NCBI GenBank assembly: GCA_017433405.1
Contig: JAFRHH010000022.1
Location: forward strand, 59,616 to 123,615
Length of the DNA: 64,000 nt
Reading direction: 5' to 3'
DNA from: Clostridia bacterium
Lineage (GTDB): Bacteria; Bacillota; Clostridia; Christensenellales; Aristaeellaceae
The notes beneath the pieces were generated by a model. That model saw only the letters and a program-made list of their open reading frames with translations. It made no database searches and had not been told where the DNA came from. Made by a program: the position numbers and the translations under genes. Positions 17,713 to 26,333 of the stretch are shown one piece after another; the stretch's first letter is position 1; each line of letters starts with the position of its first letter.

Positions 17713-17964
17713 ATGTCCGTTAAAATTCGCCTGAAGAGAATGGGAATGAAAAAGAAGCCTTTCTATCGCGTGGTTGTCGCAGATATCCGCAGCCCCCGGG
17801 ACGGTCGCTTCATCGAGGAGATCGGTTATTACGATCCCATGACCAAGCCCGCCGAGATTAAGGTGGACAACGAGCGCGCGAAGTATTGGCTTGGCGTAGG
17901 CGCTCAGCCCACGGATACCGTGCGGATTCTGCTGAAAAAGACCGGTGCCATCGAAGAAAAGTAA
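17713..17964 (+). CDS. rpsP: 30S ribosomal protein S16
   Basis: An 83-residue bS16 protein with the family start [20 protein letters not shown] and the segment [14 protein letters not shown]. The frame is open from 17647, but the ATG at 17713 has GAGGAGGAAATCC upstream and gives the standard N-terminus. It lies in the usual ffh-rpsP-khpA-rimM-trmD order. Confidence 0.98.
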   Translation: MSVKIRLKRMGMKKKPFYRVVVADIRSPRDGRFIEEIGYYDPMTKPAEIKVDNERAKYWLGVGAQPTDTVRILLKKTGAIEEK

Positions 17965-17982
17965 GCAAGAAAGGATGCATCC

Positions 17983-18210
17983 ATGCAAGAACTTCTTACC
18001 TTTGTGGCGCAGTCTCTCGTGGACCATCCCGAGCAGGTGACCGTCACTGAAACCGAAGGCCCGGAAGCCGTTATACTCGAGCTTCATGTCGCCGAGGAGG
18101 ATATGGGCAAGGTCATCGGTAAACAGGGCCGCATTGCCAAGGCGATCCGGGCCGTGATCAAGGCGGCTACTGCCAAAAACAGCAAGCCGGTTTTTGTTGA
18201 AATTCAGTAA
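17983..18210 (+). CDS. khpA: KH-domain RNA-binding protein KhpA
   Basis: A 75-residue single KH domain. The GxxG loop is in GKVIGKQGRIAKAIRAV. KhpA forms a complex with KhpB and binds many RNAs, affecting division and translation in Gram-positive bacteria. It lies 18 bases after rpsP with AAGAAAGGATG upstream, and a terminator-like hairpin follows it, so expression may drop between khpA and rimM. Confidence 0.95.
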   Translation: MQELLTFVAQSLVDHPEQVTVTETEGPEAVILELHVAEEDMGKVIGKQGRIAKAIRAVIKAATAKNSKPVFVEIQ

Positions 18211-18219
18211 GACCTTCTG

Positions 18220-18245
18220 ACGGGATCCTTGGGGTCCCGTTTTTC
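18220..18245 (+). terminator. Intra-operon terminator between khpA and rimM
   Basis: Stem ACGGGATCC / GGGTCCCGT with loop TTG, followed by TTTTTCG. It lies within the otherwise continuous operon, so it probably reduces rimM-trmD expression rather than ending all transcripts. Confidence 0.75.
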
Positions 18246-18285
18246 GCTTTTCGATTTCGGATTTCCGCCAGAAGAGGAGGCCCCC

Positions 18286-18813
18286 ATGAAACAGGAATAC
18301 CTGCTGATCGGAACCGTGCTGAAGCCGCAGGGAATCCGCGGAGAGGTCAAAATCAAATCCTATGCCGCCAATATCGAATCCTTCCTGGAATGGAAGCGCT
18401 TCTTCCGATTGTCCGGAGGAAGCTATCTTCCCGTGGCGATCCGCCCCGTCCGGATTCAGGACAGTTTCGTGTACGCGGTGCCGGATCAGTGCGCCAGCGC
18501 CAACGACGCGGAAAAGTACCGCGGATACGATCTTTATATTCCCCGCGCCGACGCGGCCGATCCGGATAGCCGGAGCGGCAGTCTCATCGCGGATCTGATC
18601 GGCTGCCGGGCCGTTTCGGAAAACGGCGAGGAGATCGGCGTCCTGAAGGATGTGCTGCAGCATGGGCCGGTGGATATCTGGGTTTTCTCCACTCCAAAGG
18701 GCAATCTGATGGTTCCGGCGCTTCTGTCCGTATTTCCCGAGGTGGACACGGCGAAGGGAATAATCGCCGTCTGCGGCGACCGTCTGACGGAGGTCGCGGT
18801 CTATGAAGATTAA
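18286..18813 (+). CDS. rimM: Ribosome maturation factor RimM
   Basis: A 175-residue 16S rRNA processing factor that binds S19 and helps 30S head assembly. The N-terminal beta-barrel starts YLLIGTVLKPQGIRGEVKIK; a C-terminal PRC-barrel follows (about residues 95-170). The ATG at 18286 has AGAGGAGG upstream and gives the normal N-terminus; the longer frame would begin inside the terminator region. Its end overlaps the trmD start by 11 bases. Confidence 0.96.
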   Translation: MKQEYLLIGTVLKPQGIRGEVKIKSYAANIESFLEWKRFFRLSGGSYLPVAIRPVRIQDSFVYAVPDQCASANDAEKYRGYDLYIPRADAADPDSRSGSLIADLIGCRAVSENGEEIGVLKDVLQHGPVDIWVFSTPKGNLMVPALLSVFPEVDTAKGIIAVCGDRLTEVAVYED

Positions 18814-19543
18814 CATTCTGACCATTTTCCCGGAGATGTTTTCCGCCTTCCGCTCCGTCAGCATCATCGGCCGCGCCGTGCAGAGCGGCCTGCTGGAAAT
18901 TGCCTGTACGGATATCCGCGCTTTTTCTGCTTCGAAGCATAAAAACACGGATGATTATCCCTTCGGCGGCGGAGCGGGCATGGTCATGATGGCCCAGCCG
19001 ATCATGGACGCCATGGCCTCCGTTTCAGCCGGTCTCCCCGGCGCGCGGCGGATTTATCTCGGCCCCCGGGGGAAAAAGCTGACCACGGCACTCGCCCGGG
19101 AGCTTTCCCGGGAAGCTGAGCTGATCCTGCTCTGCGGGCATTATGAGGGCGTGGATCAGCGGGCGCTGGACGCCTGCACGGATGAGGAAATCAGCATCGG
19201 GGATTATATTCTGACCGGCGGGGAGCTGGCCGCGATGGTCCTCGTCGACTGTGTTTCCCGTTTTATTCCGGGCGTGCTCGGCAGTACGGAAAGCCCTGAG
19301 GAGGAATCCTTCTCCGACGACCTCCTCGAATATCCGCAGTATACCCGTCCGCGCGTCATTCGGGAAATGGCGGTTCCGGACGTGCTCCTGAGCGGCAATC
19401 ACGCCGCCATCCGTGAATGGCGGCGCGCGGAGAGTCTCCGGGCTACGGCCCGTTTCCGTCCGGATCTTCTGGATCAGGCCCGGCTGACGGAGCGGGACCG
19501 GGACATCCTGAAGGAGTTGAAAGCATGTTCATCCGAAAGCTGA
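18803..19543 (+). CDS. trmD: tRNA (guanine37-N1)-methyltransferase TrmD
   Basis: A 246-residue SPOUT methyltransferase that makes m1G37 next to the anticodon and so prevents frameshifting. The knotted SAM site includes YLGPRGKKL, LLCGHYEGVDQR and SIGDYILTGGELA. Length and motifs are normal. The start overlaps rimM. The usual rplS gene does not follow; instead a small membrane protein gene overlaps the trmD 3' end. Confidence 0.98.
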   Translation: MKINILTIFPEMFSAFRSVSIIGRAVQSGLLEIACTDIRAFSASKHKNTDDYPFGGGAGMVMMAQPIMDAMASVSAGLPGARRIYLGPRGKKLTTALARELSREAELILLCGHYEGVDQRALDACTDEEISIGDYILTGGELAAMVLVDCVSRFIPGVLGSTESPEEESFSDDLLEYPQYTRPRVIREMAVPDVLLSGNHAAIREWRRAESLRATARFRPDLLDQARLTERDRDILKELKACSSES

Positions 19544-19899
19544 CGGTTATTCTGGTTCCCCTGGGAATGCTTCTGTTTCTCTGCCTCGTGGCTCCGCTGC
19601 TCTCTTCCCTGGGCGGATACTGGGGAAGCCTGGTGCTCGGCGGTCTGCTGGGGCTTCTGCTGTCGCTTTTGCTGCCGCTGGCGGGCGCAACGCGTCTCCG
19701 GGAGCCTTTTGCCTATCTGCTGTGGGTACCCGCCGTGCTGGTGCTGCTGATTCTGCTTTACCAGTACCTTTCCACTCAGGGCGTCGATCTTCCCCTGCTG
19801 CGGCTTCTCGCTGTCCATGATTCCAGAATTATTACGATAGAAAGCGCCTTTGCGGTCTATATGCTCGCCTTTTCGATTCGGACGGGCCGCGGCGTCTGA
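19525..19899 (+). CDS. Small integral membrane protein of unknown function
   Basis: A 124-residue hydrophobic protein with about four helices: VILVPLGMLLFLCLVAPLL, GSLVLGGLLGLLLSLLLPLA, PFAYLLWVPAVLVLLILLY and a C-terminal helix near IESAFAVYMLAFS. I recognise no family motif. The ATG at 19525 lies inside the trmD end and has AAGGAG eight bases upstream. It sits between trmD and a barstar-like gene and is probably co-transcribed. Confidence 0.75.
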   Translation: MFIRKLTVILVPLGMLLFLCLVAPLLSSLGGYWGSLVLGGLLGLLLSLLLPLAGATRLREPFAYLLWVPAVLVLLILLYQYLSTQGVDLPLLRLLAVHDSRIITIESAFAVYMLAFSIRTGRGV

Positions 19900-19930
19900 T
19901 ATGACAGATTTACTTTGGAGGTGGTTCTAT

Positions 19931-20182
19931 ATGCATACCCTGCTTCTGGACGGACGACAGTATCAGTCGTCCTCGGATGTTTATGCCGCAATCGGGCGGA
20001 TGCTTTCCCTGCCGGCTTATTTCGGCATGAATGCCGACGCCCTCAACGACTGCCTGTCAGAGCGGCGGGAAACCGTTTCCCTCTGGATTCTTCCCGGGGG
20101 CAGTGAGGAAGTTAGGCGCTGCCTTTCTCTGATTGCGAACGTTATCTCGGATAACGGCGGAACGGTAAAGGAGCTTGGGTAA
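19931..20182 (+). CDS. Barstar-like ribonuclease inhibitor family protein
   Basis: An 83-residue barstar-family protein. It has the typical start HTLLLDGRQYQSSSDVYAAI, then LPAYFGMNADALNDCLSE, with the FG-N-DAL-D pattern of barstar helix 2. Barstar inhibits barnase-type RNases. No barnase gene is visible nearby, so it is an orphan; such solitary copies are common. The ATG at 19931 has TTGGAGGTGG upstream. It overlaps the start region of the following MBL gene frame. Confidence 0.85.
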   Translation: MHTLLLDGRQYQSSSDVYAAIGRMLSLPAYFGMNADALNDCLSERRETVSLWILPGGSEEVRRCLSLIANVISDNGGTVKELG

Positions 20183-20183
20183 C

Positions 20184-20900
20184 ATGAAAATTCATCTGCT
20201 CGGCGTAAACGGACCGTTCCCGGAAAGCGGTGGGGCGACCTCCGGCTACCTGCTGGAGCATCGGGATACGCTGATCCAGTTTGATTTCGGCAGCGGGATT
20301 CTCGGCAGGCTGACCGCCAAAGTCGCGCCGGAATCGCTTCAGGCCATCTTTCTTTCCCACTGGCACTTTGACCATATGGCCGACCTTCCGGTGCTGATGT
20401 ACCGGCTCCAGTCCAGCGGAACCGTGCTGCCCGTTTTTGCGCCGGAAGACCGATCCAGCCCGCTGTTTCAACTGATTTCTTCGGCCCCGAACTTCCGCCT
20501 GACCCTCCTGAAGCCCGGGGATGTGCTTTCCTTCGGGGATCTTTCGGTTCACGTCGGCTCTGCCCGGCATCCGGTTCCCGCAGTCGGCTTTCGGATCTCC
20601 GGCCCCGGGGGCGACTGGGGATATACCGGGGATACAAATACGCACCCGGATCTCTGCGACTTTTACCGCGGAGTCCGGCTCCTTATCGCGGACGGCCCGT
20701 TCCTTTCGGATTCCTGGGACGAAAACAAGCCCCATCTTTCCGGGGCCCTTGCGGCATCGCTGGCCCGGGATGCCGGCTGTGATCAGCTGATCCTTTCGCA
20801 CCTGTCCCCTGTGGTACCTTCGGAAGCGCTTCTGCGGGAGGCGCGGACGGTTTTCCGACAGGTTTCTCTCGCCCGGGCCGGGGATGTTTTATCGCTATGA
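20184..20900 (+). CDS. MBL-fold metallo-hydrolase (RNase Z-like)
   Basis: A 238-residue metallo-beta-lactamase-fold protein. The metal-binding motif is FLSHWHFDHMADLP (HxHxDH) at about residue 57. Further ligands are likely in GSARHPVPAVGF, YTGDTNTHPD and LILSHLSP. It most resembles the RNase Z/phosphodiesterase branch, but the substrate cannot be inferred. The frame also offers a TTG at 20175, but the ATG at 20184 has AAAGGAG ten bases upstream. Its stop overlaps the comEC ATG (ATGA). Confidence 0.85.
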   Translation: MKIHLLGVNGPFPESGGATSGYLLEHRDTLIQFDFGSGILGRLTAKVAPESLQAIFLSHWHFDHMADLPVLMYRLQSSGTVLPVFAPEDRSSPLFQLISSAPNFRLTLLKPGDVLSFGDLSVHVGSARHPVPAVGFRISGPGGDWGYTGDTNTHPDLCDFYRGVRLLIADGPFLSDSWDENKPHLSGALAASLARDAGCDQLILSHLSPVVPSEALLREARTVFRQVSLARAGDVLSL

Positions 20901-23212
20901 CAAATCGGGAAAAAAGCTGGCTGCTCCCCGCCTTCGCGGCTGCCCTTACGGCAGGCATATTCACCGGCCGTTTTTCTTCCTCTTTCCTTTTTGGCGCTGC
21001 CGCCGCTCTTTTCTCTCTCGCCGCCGCCTTGCTGCTTCAGGGGCGCGCCTGCTGGGTAGCCTGTCTTCTGCTGGCGCTGTCGCTGGGCAATCTGACAGGC
21101 TTTCTTTCTTTTCACCCGCGGGTTCCCGAAGAGGGAGATTACCGGATTCAGGGTGTCATAACGGAGGAAATCAGGACCGGTTCCCTGGGGCATCATTCCA
21201 CCCGGCTTTCCCATGTTTCGCTGGATGGAACCCCCTGCCCGGGCGGACTGTACTGGACCTTTTATTCGGACGAGGAATATCCCCGCCTTCTTCCAGGGGC
21301 TTTCGTTCAGTTTGACGCGCATCTCTATGCGCCGGGCGGGGTCGTTAATCCTGACGGCTATGATTTCAGGGAAGAGCTGCTTCGCCGGGGGATGATCGCC
21401 TGCGTTTACGGCGCTGATGGGCTGGAGATCAGCCGTGCTCCCTTCTTTTCCCCCCTGGGGAGCGCGGCCTCCGTCAGACATGATCTTTCCGGCAGGCTGC
21501 TAACCCTGCTGGGCCCCGAGGTCGGCGGCTACGCGTCAACCATGCTGCTCGGTTCCAGGTCATTGATTCCCTCGGAGGATCGCGCGGCTTTCGCCCGGCT
21601 GGGAATCGCGCACCTGCTTTCCGTCAGCGGATTCCACGTCGGAATTCTGTACGCGTTCCTGATGTTTCTTCTGCGCCCCTTTCGGCCCGGGCGAAAGCTC
21701 AGATTTCTTCTGACCGGTATCCTTCTTCTCGCCTACTGTTTTCTCTGCGGGCTGAACCAGCCGGTTCTGCGGGCCTCCGTCCTGATTCTGCTGAGCCAGT
21801 TCGGAAGGATTCACCGCCGCCCCGTGTCGAGGCTGCATTTGCTTTCCGCCGCCTATATCCTTCTTCTCCTCCTTTCTCCGGTTCAGCTCACCGGCGTTTC
21901 CTTTCAGCTCACCTTTTCAGCCGTCCTGGGAATCGTGCTCATCGCGCCGACCATCGAAGGCCTGATTGCTTCCGAAAACCGGTTGCTTCAGCGTCTGTGG
22001 CAGAGCTTCGCGGTCACGCTGAGCGTCCAGATCGGAATTCTGGTTCCACAGCTGGCCGCCTATCAGCAATTCCCGCTGCTGACCTTTCTGATCAACGGTC
22101 CCGCCCTCCTGCTGGGCTCGCTGATGATCCTGCTTTTCTGGATTGTTCTGATGCTGCTCCCCCTCCCCTTTCTGGCCGAACTTGCAGCAGGGCCGGTTTC
22201 CTGGCTCTGCGGGCGGTTGATCGGCAGCGTCCATACAGTCTCTTCCCTGCCCGGAATCAGCCTGTGGACCCCCGCGGCCACCTGGCTGACTGCTGTCGGG
22301 GTCGTTCTGCTCTTCCTGGCCCTGAGCGCCATTCATCGTTTTTCCTTCCAGAATCGGATGTTTTCCTTTTTGCTAGGCCTGACGCTGGTCATCGGCTCCC
22401 TGATTCCCGGCTTTCATGATGAAACGGAGTATATTCAGTTCAGCGTCGGCAACGCCGACGCGGCGGTTCTCTGGGATCGGGATCAGGTTTACGTCTATGA
22501 CACGGGAGAGAACGACGGCGTCGTCAGCAGTTTTCTCCGCCGGAGAAGGCTGACCCCGACCGCTGTGATTCTGACCCATCTTCACGCGGACCATGCGGGG
22601 GGGCTTCAGTCCCTGATGGACGACGGAATTCCGGTTCCGGTCTGCTACCTTCCCGCCGGCGCGGAGGATCAGCTGATCCATGAGGATGTGGCCGCCCTGA
22701 TGGAGGAGCTCCGGGCCCGGGGAACCCAGATCCGTTATCTTTCCAGAGGGGATTCTCTTCCGCTTCCCTCCGGCAGGATCGAGGTGCTCTGGCCTTATGA
22801 GGGCAGGACCCGTCCGGGACAGGACGCGAATCACTACTCCCTGGTCTCCCTGATCCGGCTGAACCATACAACAATGCTGCAGGCCGGAGATCTGTCCGGC
22901 ATCTACGAAAAATACGCTTCTCATTCCGCGGATATTCTGAAGGCGGCTCACCATGGATCCGCCTCTTCCTCCACTGAAGCCTTCATGGCCGCGGTGGATC
23001 CTGATGTTATTCTCCTGACCTGCGGGAAAAACACCCGTGCCGCTGATTACACGGAACGTCTCAGGAGCTATGCCGAAAGGAATATTTTCGGAAAAGACCA
23101 TCCGGATCTCTATGCCACGTCCCTGTCCGGGGCCATCCGGATCCGCTTCCTGGCGGAGGGCTACGAGGTTCACCCGTTTCTTCCCGATGGAAAGGCAGGT
23201 ATTCAGCCATGA
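20897..23212 (+). CDS. comEC: DNA internalisation channel ComEC/Rec2
   Basis: A 771-residue membrane protein thought to carry transforming DNA across the membrane. It starts with two or three helices and a DUF4131-like OB region. The Competence transmembrane domain (about residues 215-490) includes HLLSVSGFHVGILYAFL. The C-terminal MBL domain has LTHLHADHAGG, AGDLSG and AAHHGSASSS. The start overlaps the MBL gene and the end overlaps holA, both through ATGA. Its presence hints at natural competence, but other com genes are not seen here. Confidence 0.95.
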   Translation: MTNREKSWLLPAFAAALTAGIFTGRFSSSFLFGAAAALFSLAAALLLQGRACWVACLLLALSLGNLTGFLSFHPRVPEEGDYRIQGVITEEIRTGSLGHHSTRLSHVSLDGTPCPGGLYWTFYSDEEYPRLLPGAFVQFDAHLYAPGGVVNPDGYDFREELLRRGMIACVYGADGLEISRAPFFSPLGSAASVRHDLSGRLLTLLGPEVGGYASTMLLGSRSLIPSEDRAAFARLGIAHLLSVSGFHVGILYAFLMFLLRPFRPGRKLRFLLTGILLLAYCFLCGLNQPVLRASVLILLSQFGRIHRRPVSRLHLLSAAYILLLLLSPVQLTGVSFQLTFSAVLGIVLIAPTIEGLIASENRLLQRLWQSFAVTLSVQIGILVPQLAAYQQFPLLTFLINGPALLLGSLMILLFWIVLMLLPLPFLAELAAGPVSWLCGRLIGSVHTVSSLPGISLWTPAATWLTAVGVVLLFLALSAIHRFSFQNRMFSFLLGLTLVIGSLIPGFHDETEYIQFSVGNADAAVLWDRDQVYVYDTGENDGVVSSFLRRRRLTPTAVILTHLHADHAGGLQSLMDDGIPVPVCYLPAGAEDQLIHEDVAALMEELRARGTQIRYLSRGDSLPLPSGRIEVLWPYEGRTRPGQDANHYSLVSLIRLNHTTMLQAGDLSGIYEKYASHSADILKAAHHGSASSSTEAFMAAVDPDVILLTCGKNTRAADYTERLRSYAERNIFGKDHPDLYATSLSGAIRIRFLAEGYEVHPFLPDGKAGIQP

Positions 23213-24228
23213 ATCATACCGATTTTTCAAAGCTTCTCTCCGCCGGAACCATCCCGACCCTTCTGCTCTTTGAGGGAGAGGAAGCGTATCTGAAGCGCAA
23301 AGCCCTCGATGCCCTCCGAAGCGCTGTTCTGCCCGCCGGTTTTGAGGAGCTGAACGAAACGGTTTTGACCGCTCCCGGGGCCGATGAAATCATTTCCGCC
23401 GCGGAAACCCTTCCCTTCATGGCCGACAGGCGTCTGATCATCGTCCGGGACGAGCGTTCCCTCGCCGGGAGGGGGGAAGCGGAACAGAAGCTGCTCGATT
23501 ATTTTCCGAAGATTCCCGATTCCGCCGTGCTTCTATTCTGGACGTCCCAGAAGCCGGACGGCCGGAAGAAGCTCTATACCGCGATTAAAAAGGCCGGAGG
23601 CATCGTTACTTTTTCCCCTCTTAAAGATCGTGAACTGACCTCCTTTGTGATCTCCGGTTTTCGGGATCTGGGGAAAAAATGTGACGAACGAACGGCTGAA
23701 TACCTTGTGTTCACCTGCGGTTCCGACTGCAACCAGCTGCTGATGGAAATCGGCAAGATCTCATCCTACCGCGCCGGTTCGGATCAGGTGACCGCCGATG
23801 ACGTAACCCTGCTGGCCACCCCCTCCATTGAATGTACGGTTTTTCAGATGGTGGATTCCGTCGTCTCCCGTCAGCACGTGCGAACCTTATCCCTGCTCAG
23901 CAGCCTCCTCCTGACCGGTGTTGACAGGCTCTATATTCTTTCCATGCTTCTCAGACAGTTTCGTCTTCTTCAGCATATCAAAATTATGCAGTATGAAAAA
24001 TGCGGTCAGGATTATATGCGTTCCGCCCTCGGCGTTCCGGCCTTTGCCTTTTCCCAGTATCTCCGCCAGGCCTCCTTCTATACAGGAGGCCAGCTGAAAC
24101 GGGCCGTCCGGACCTGTCTTGAAACCGAATATGCCATCAAGTCAGGGCGTCTGAATCAGGACGGCGCTGTCGAGGCGGTCATTCTGAAGGCCCTGAACAG
24201 CTTCGAGAGCGCTTCCGGCAACAGTTGA
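23209..24228 (+). CDS. holA: DNA polymerase III delta subunit
   Basis: A 339-residue clamp-loader subunit that opens the sliding clamp. It begins with the family pattern LLFEGEEAYLKRKALDAL, and has RRLIIVRDER-like (DRRLIIVRDERSL) and LLFWTSQKPDGRKK segments. The C-terminal collar domain is at about residues 210-335. The order comEC-holA is standard in Firmicutes, but rpsT, which often follows, is at 44.4 kb here. The TGA stop is followed in the same frame by 54 open codons (see the separate entry). Confidence 0.95.
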   Translation: MNHTDFSKLLSAGTIPTLLLFEGEEAYLKRKALDALRSAVLPAGFEELNETVLTAPGADEIISAAETLPFMADRRLIIVRDERSLAGRGEAEQKLLDYFPKIPDSAVLLFWTSQKPDGRKKLYTAIKKAGGIVTFSPLKDRELTSFVISGFRDLGKKCDERTAEYLVFTCGSDCNQLLMEIGKISSYRAGSDQVTADDVTLLATPSIECTVFQMVDSVVSRQHVRTLSLLSSLLLTGVDRLYILSMLLRQFRLLQHIKIMQYEKCGQDYMRSALGVPAFAFSQYLRQASFYTGGQLKRAVRTCLETEYAIKSGRLNQDGAVEAVILKALNSFESASGNS

Positions 24229-24393
24229 ATTCCCTGTTACACCATTGATCTCCCCCGATGCCAGAATGACATCATCCGGCCTGATCACCTGTTTTCTGTC
24301 ACAGTGAAGGCCGTTTTTGCAGATACGAACGAAAAAGCAGCGGCGGCCTTCTCAAATGCCCTGAAGATGACACTGAAGAAAGCGCAGGAGTAA
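24229..24393 (+). pseudogene. In-frame open segment after holA, possible gene remnant
   Basis: After the holA TGA the same frame stays open for 54 codons to a TAA at 24391. The peptide would include HLFSVTVKAVFADTNEK and AAAAFSNALKMTLKKAQE. The last 30 residues have the look of a helical protein C-terminus, but I do not recognise a family. No ribosome site or ATG fits. It may be a decayed gene end, perhaps from an element once integrated at the nearby tRNA-Leu; it could also be chance. Confidence 0.3.
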
Positions 24394-24411
24394 ACACCAT
24401 AATAAACACCA

Positions 24412-24436
24412 AGTCCCCGCTTTGGGGGCTTTTTTC
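24412..24436 (+). terminator. Terminator downstream of holA
   Basis: Stem AGTCCCC / GGGGGCT with loop GCTTT, followed by TTTTTTC. It separates the holA unit from the convergent tRNA-Leu gene. Confidence 0.85.
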
Positions 24437-24477
24437 ATGTCAGCAAAAAAGCCTGCAGACATTGATCTGCAAGGCTG

Positions 24478-24560
24478 TGCGGATGGCGGGACTCGAACCC
24501 GCACGCCGGTTAAGGCAGGGGATTTTAAGTCCCCGGTGTCTGCCATTCCACCACATCCGC
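24478..24560 (-). tRNA. tRNA-Leu (anticodon TAA)
   Basis: The acceptor stem GCGGATG (24560-24554) pairs with CATCCGC (24485-24479), with discriminator A at 24478. The anticodon stem GGGGA/TCCCC encloses CTTAAAA, giving anticodon TAA. The long variable arm and the T-arm GGGTTCGAGTCCC mark it as class II tRNA-Leu. The 3' CCA is not encoded. Confidence 0.96.
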
Positions 24561-24687
24561 CTGATTTCTTTTATTATATCACCGAGGCGGAAAGGGCGTC
24601 AAGGGAGGCGCCGGAAACTCAGGGTGTTCTGAGCCGGATGCGTTGAAAAAACGGCGGATTAAGAACATGAAAAAAACGATCGTCTCC

Positions 24688-24716
24688 TTGTTTCCATAAG
24701 CAGGCGACAGTATAAT
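24688..24716 (+). promoter_or_regulatory. Putative sigma-A promoter of putP
   Basis: TTGTTT (24688-24693), 17-base spacer, TATAAT (24711-24716). The transcript would start near 24722 and carry repeat A3 in its leader before putP. Confidence 0.65.
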
Positions 24717-24735
24717 ATTCTGTATACAGGCGCCT

Positions 24736-24825
24736 TATTTTGTCCGCGAATCGCGCAAGCGTGAGCGGCTACAAAATCGTCATCCGTCGCAGAATGACAG
24801 ATGCAGGCGAATGGTCACAGAGGGG
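24736..24825 (+). repeat. Family A intergenic repeat, copy A3 in the putP leader
   Basis: The core ATTTTGTCCGCGAATCGCG to GCGGCTACAAAATCG is followed by TCATCCGTCGCAGAATGACAG and a degenerate arm ending GGTCACAGAGGGG. It lies between the putP promoter and the ATG, so it would be in the mRNA leader. The putP ribosome site (AGGAAATCAAT) is just downstream of the element. Confidence 0.85.
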
Positions 24826-24842
24826 AAAGGCAGGAAATCAAT

Positions 24843-26297
24843 ATGAATGTCGAAATGCTCATTTTTATTGTCTATCTCATCGCGATGCTTGGCATCGGTG
24901 TCTACTTCTTTATACGGACGAAAGGCAGCGGGGAAAAGGAATACTTCCTGGGCGGCCGTCATATGGGGCCCTGGGTTTCCGCCCTGTCCGCCGGCGCATC
25001 GGACATGAGCGCCTGGGTGCTGATGGGGCTTCCCGCCTCCATCTATGCCGCCGGAATCGGTCAGGCGTGGATCGCGATCGGCCTGGCTATCGGATACGCG
25101 CTGAGCTGGATTCTCGAGGCTCCCCGCCTTCGCCGCTTTTCCATCCTGGCGAACGATTCCATAACGATTCCTCAGTATCTGACGAACCGTTTCAAGACCA
25201 CGCATAAATCGCTGCAGCTGATCTGCGCGGTTATATTCCTGGTCGCCTATACCATCTATGCCGCCTCCAGCGTCAAGGCCTGCGGAACACTTTTCAATAC
25301 CGTGATCGGCATTGACCCGACCCTGGCCATGTATCTGGCGGCCGCCATCATCGTCGGCTATACCTTCCTGGGCGGCTTCAACGCCGTTTGCTGGACAGAT
25401 TTCTTCCAGGGGCTCCTGATGTTGGGCGCGCTCCTGATCGCCCCGATCTTTGCCCTGGCCCTGATCCAGTCCGGAAGCGTCGCCGCCTCCTCCGAACCGC
25501 TCCCCGATCATTACTGGGATCTGTTCGCGGACTGGAAATCGATTGTTTCCGGTCTGGGCTGGGGGCTTGGCTATTTCGGCATGCCGCATATCATTATCCG
25601 GTTTATGTCGGTCCGCAGCGACAAGGATTTGAGGAAGAGCGCCAAAATCGGCATCACCTGGAATGTGCTGATCATCTTCTTCTCCGTGACCGCAGGCGTA
25701 GTCGGACGGATGTTCCTGGGCAGGCTGGAGGACAGCTCAACCGTCTTTATTCAGATGGTTCGGATGATCTTCCCGCCCTTCCTGTCCGGCATCCTGCTTT
25801 CCGCAATTCTGGCCGCGTCCATGTCCACGGCGGATTCGCAGCTGCTTTCCGCCTCCTCTGCTTTTGCCTCCGATGTCTATAAGCCGCTGTTCCGGAAGGG
25901 AAAATCAACGGACCGGGAGATGTTCTGGGCCGGACGCTACGTGGTGCTGGTCATCGCCATCGTCGCCGTGCTGATCGCCTCCAATCCGGGCAGCGCCAGC
26001 ATTATGGGTCTGGTGGAAAACGCCTGGGGAATCTTCGGGGCCGCCTTCGGGCCGGCCATCCTGCTGAGCGTTTTCTGGCGGCGGTTTACGTTTAAGGGCG
26101 CTGTGGCCGGCATCGTCTGCGGCGCCGTCGTTGATCTGGTCTGGCTGTATGCGGTCAATCTCGGCATCTATGAAATTATCCCCGGCTTCCTGGCCGGAAT
26201 GCTGGCCTCGGTCGTCGTTTCCCTCCTGGACCGTCAGCCTGGCAAGGCTGTCCTGGAGCTGTTTGACAAGGCCACCGATCCCTCCGTGGAGGTCTGA
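24843..26297 (+). CDS. putP: Sodium/proline symporter PutP
   Basis: A 484-residue sodium:solute symporter with about 13 helices, importing proline with sodium. Family signatures include GGRHMGPWVSALSAGASDMS, WVLMGLPASIYAAG, and LSAILAASMSTADSQLLSAS near residue 330, which carries sodium-site serines. The ATG at 24843 follows AGGAAATCAAT; the longer frame begins inside repeat A3. It is a single-gene unit with its own promoter. Proline as substrate is inferred from similarity; other SSS substrates are possible. Confidence 0.92.
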   Translation: MNVEMLIFIVYLIAMLGIGVYFFIRTKGSGEKEYFLGGRHMGPWVSALSAGASDMSAWVLMGLPASIYAAGIGQAWIAIGLAIGYALSWILEAPRLRRFSILANDSITIPQYLTNRFKTTHKSLQLICAVIFLVAYTIYAASSVKACGTLFNTVIGIDPTLAMYLAAAIIVGYTFLGGFNAVCWTDFFQGLLMLGALLIAPIFALALIQSGSVAASSEPLPDHYWDLFADWKSIVSGLGWGLGYFGMPHIIIRFMSVRSDKDLRKSAKIGITWNVLIIFFSVTAGVVGRMFLGRLEDSSTVFIQMVRMIFPPFLSGILLSAILAASMSTADSQLLSASSAFASDVYKPLFRKGKSTDREMFWAGRYVVLVIAIVAVLIASNPGSASIMGLVENAWGIFGAAFGPAILLSVFWRRFTFKGAVAGIVCGAVVDLVWLYAVNLGIYEIIPGFLAGMLASVVVSLLDRQPGKAVLELFDKATDPSVEV

Positions 26298-26333
26298 GCC
26301 GGGAACAAGACAAACAGAGAGCCCCAGACAGCA

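Noticed and set aside
24226-24228. Possible selenocysteine or readthrough at the holA TGA
   Set aside because: holA ends at its usual length, and no SECIS-like hairpin follows the TGA directly.
24352-24546. 64-codon minus-strand frame reading DLKSPALTGVRVRVPPSA
   Set aside because: It is the translation of tRNA-Leu(TAA) and its flank, a frequent false gene.
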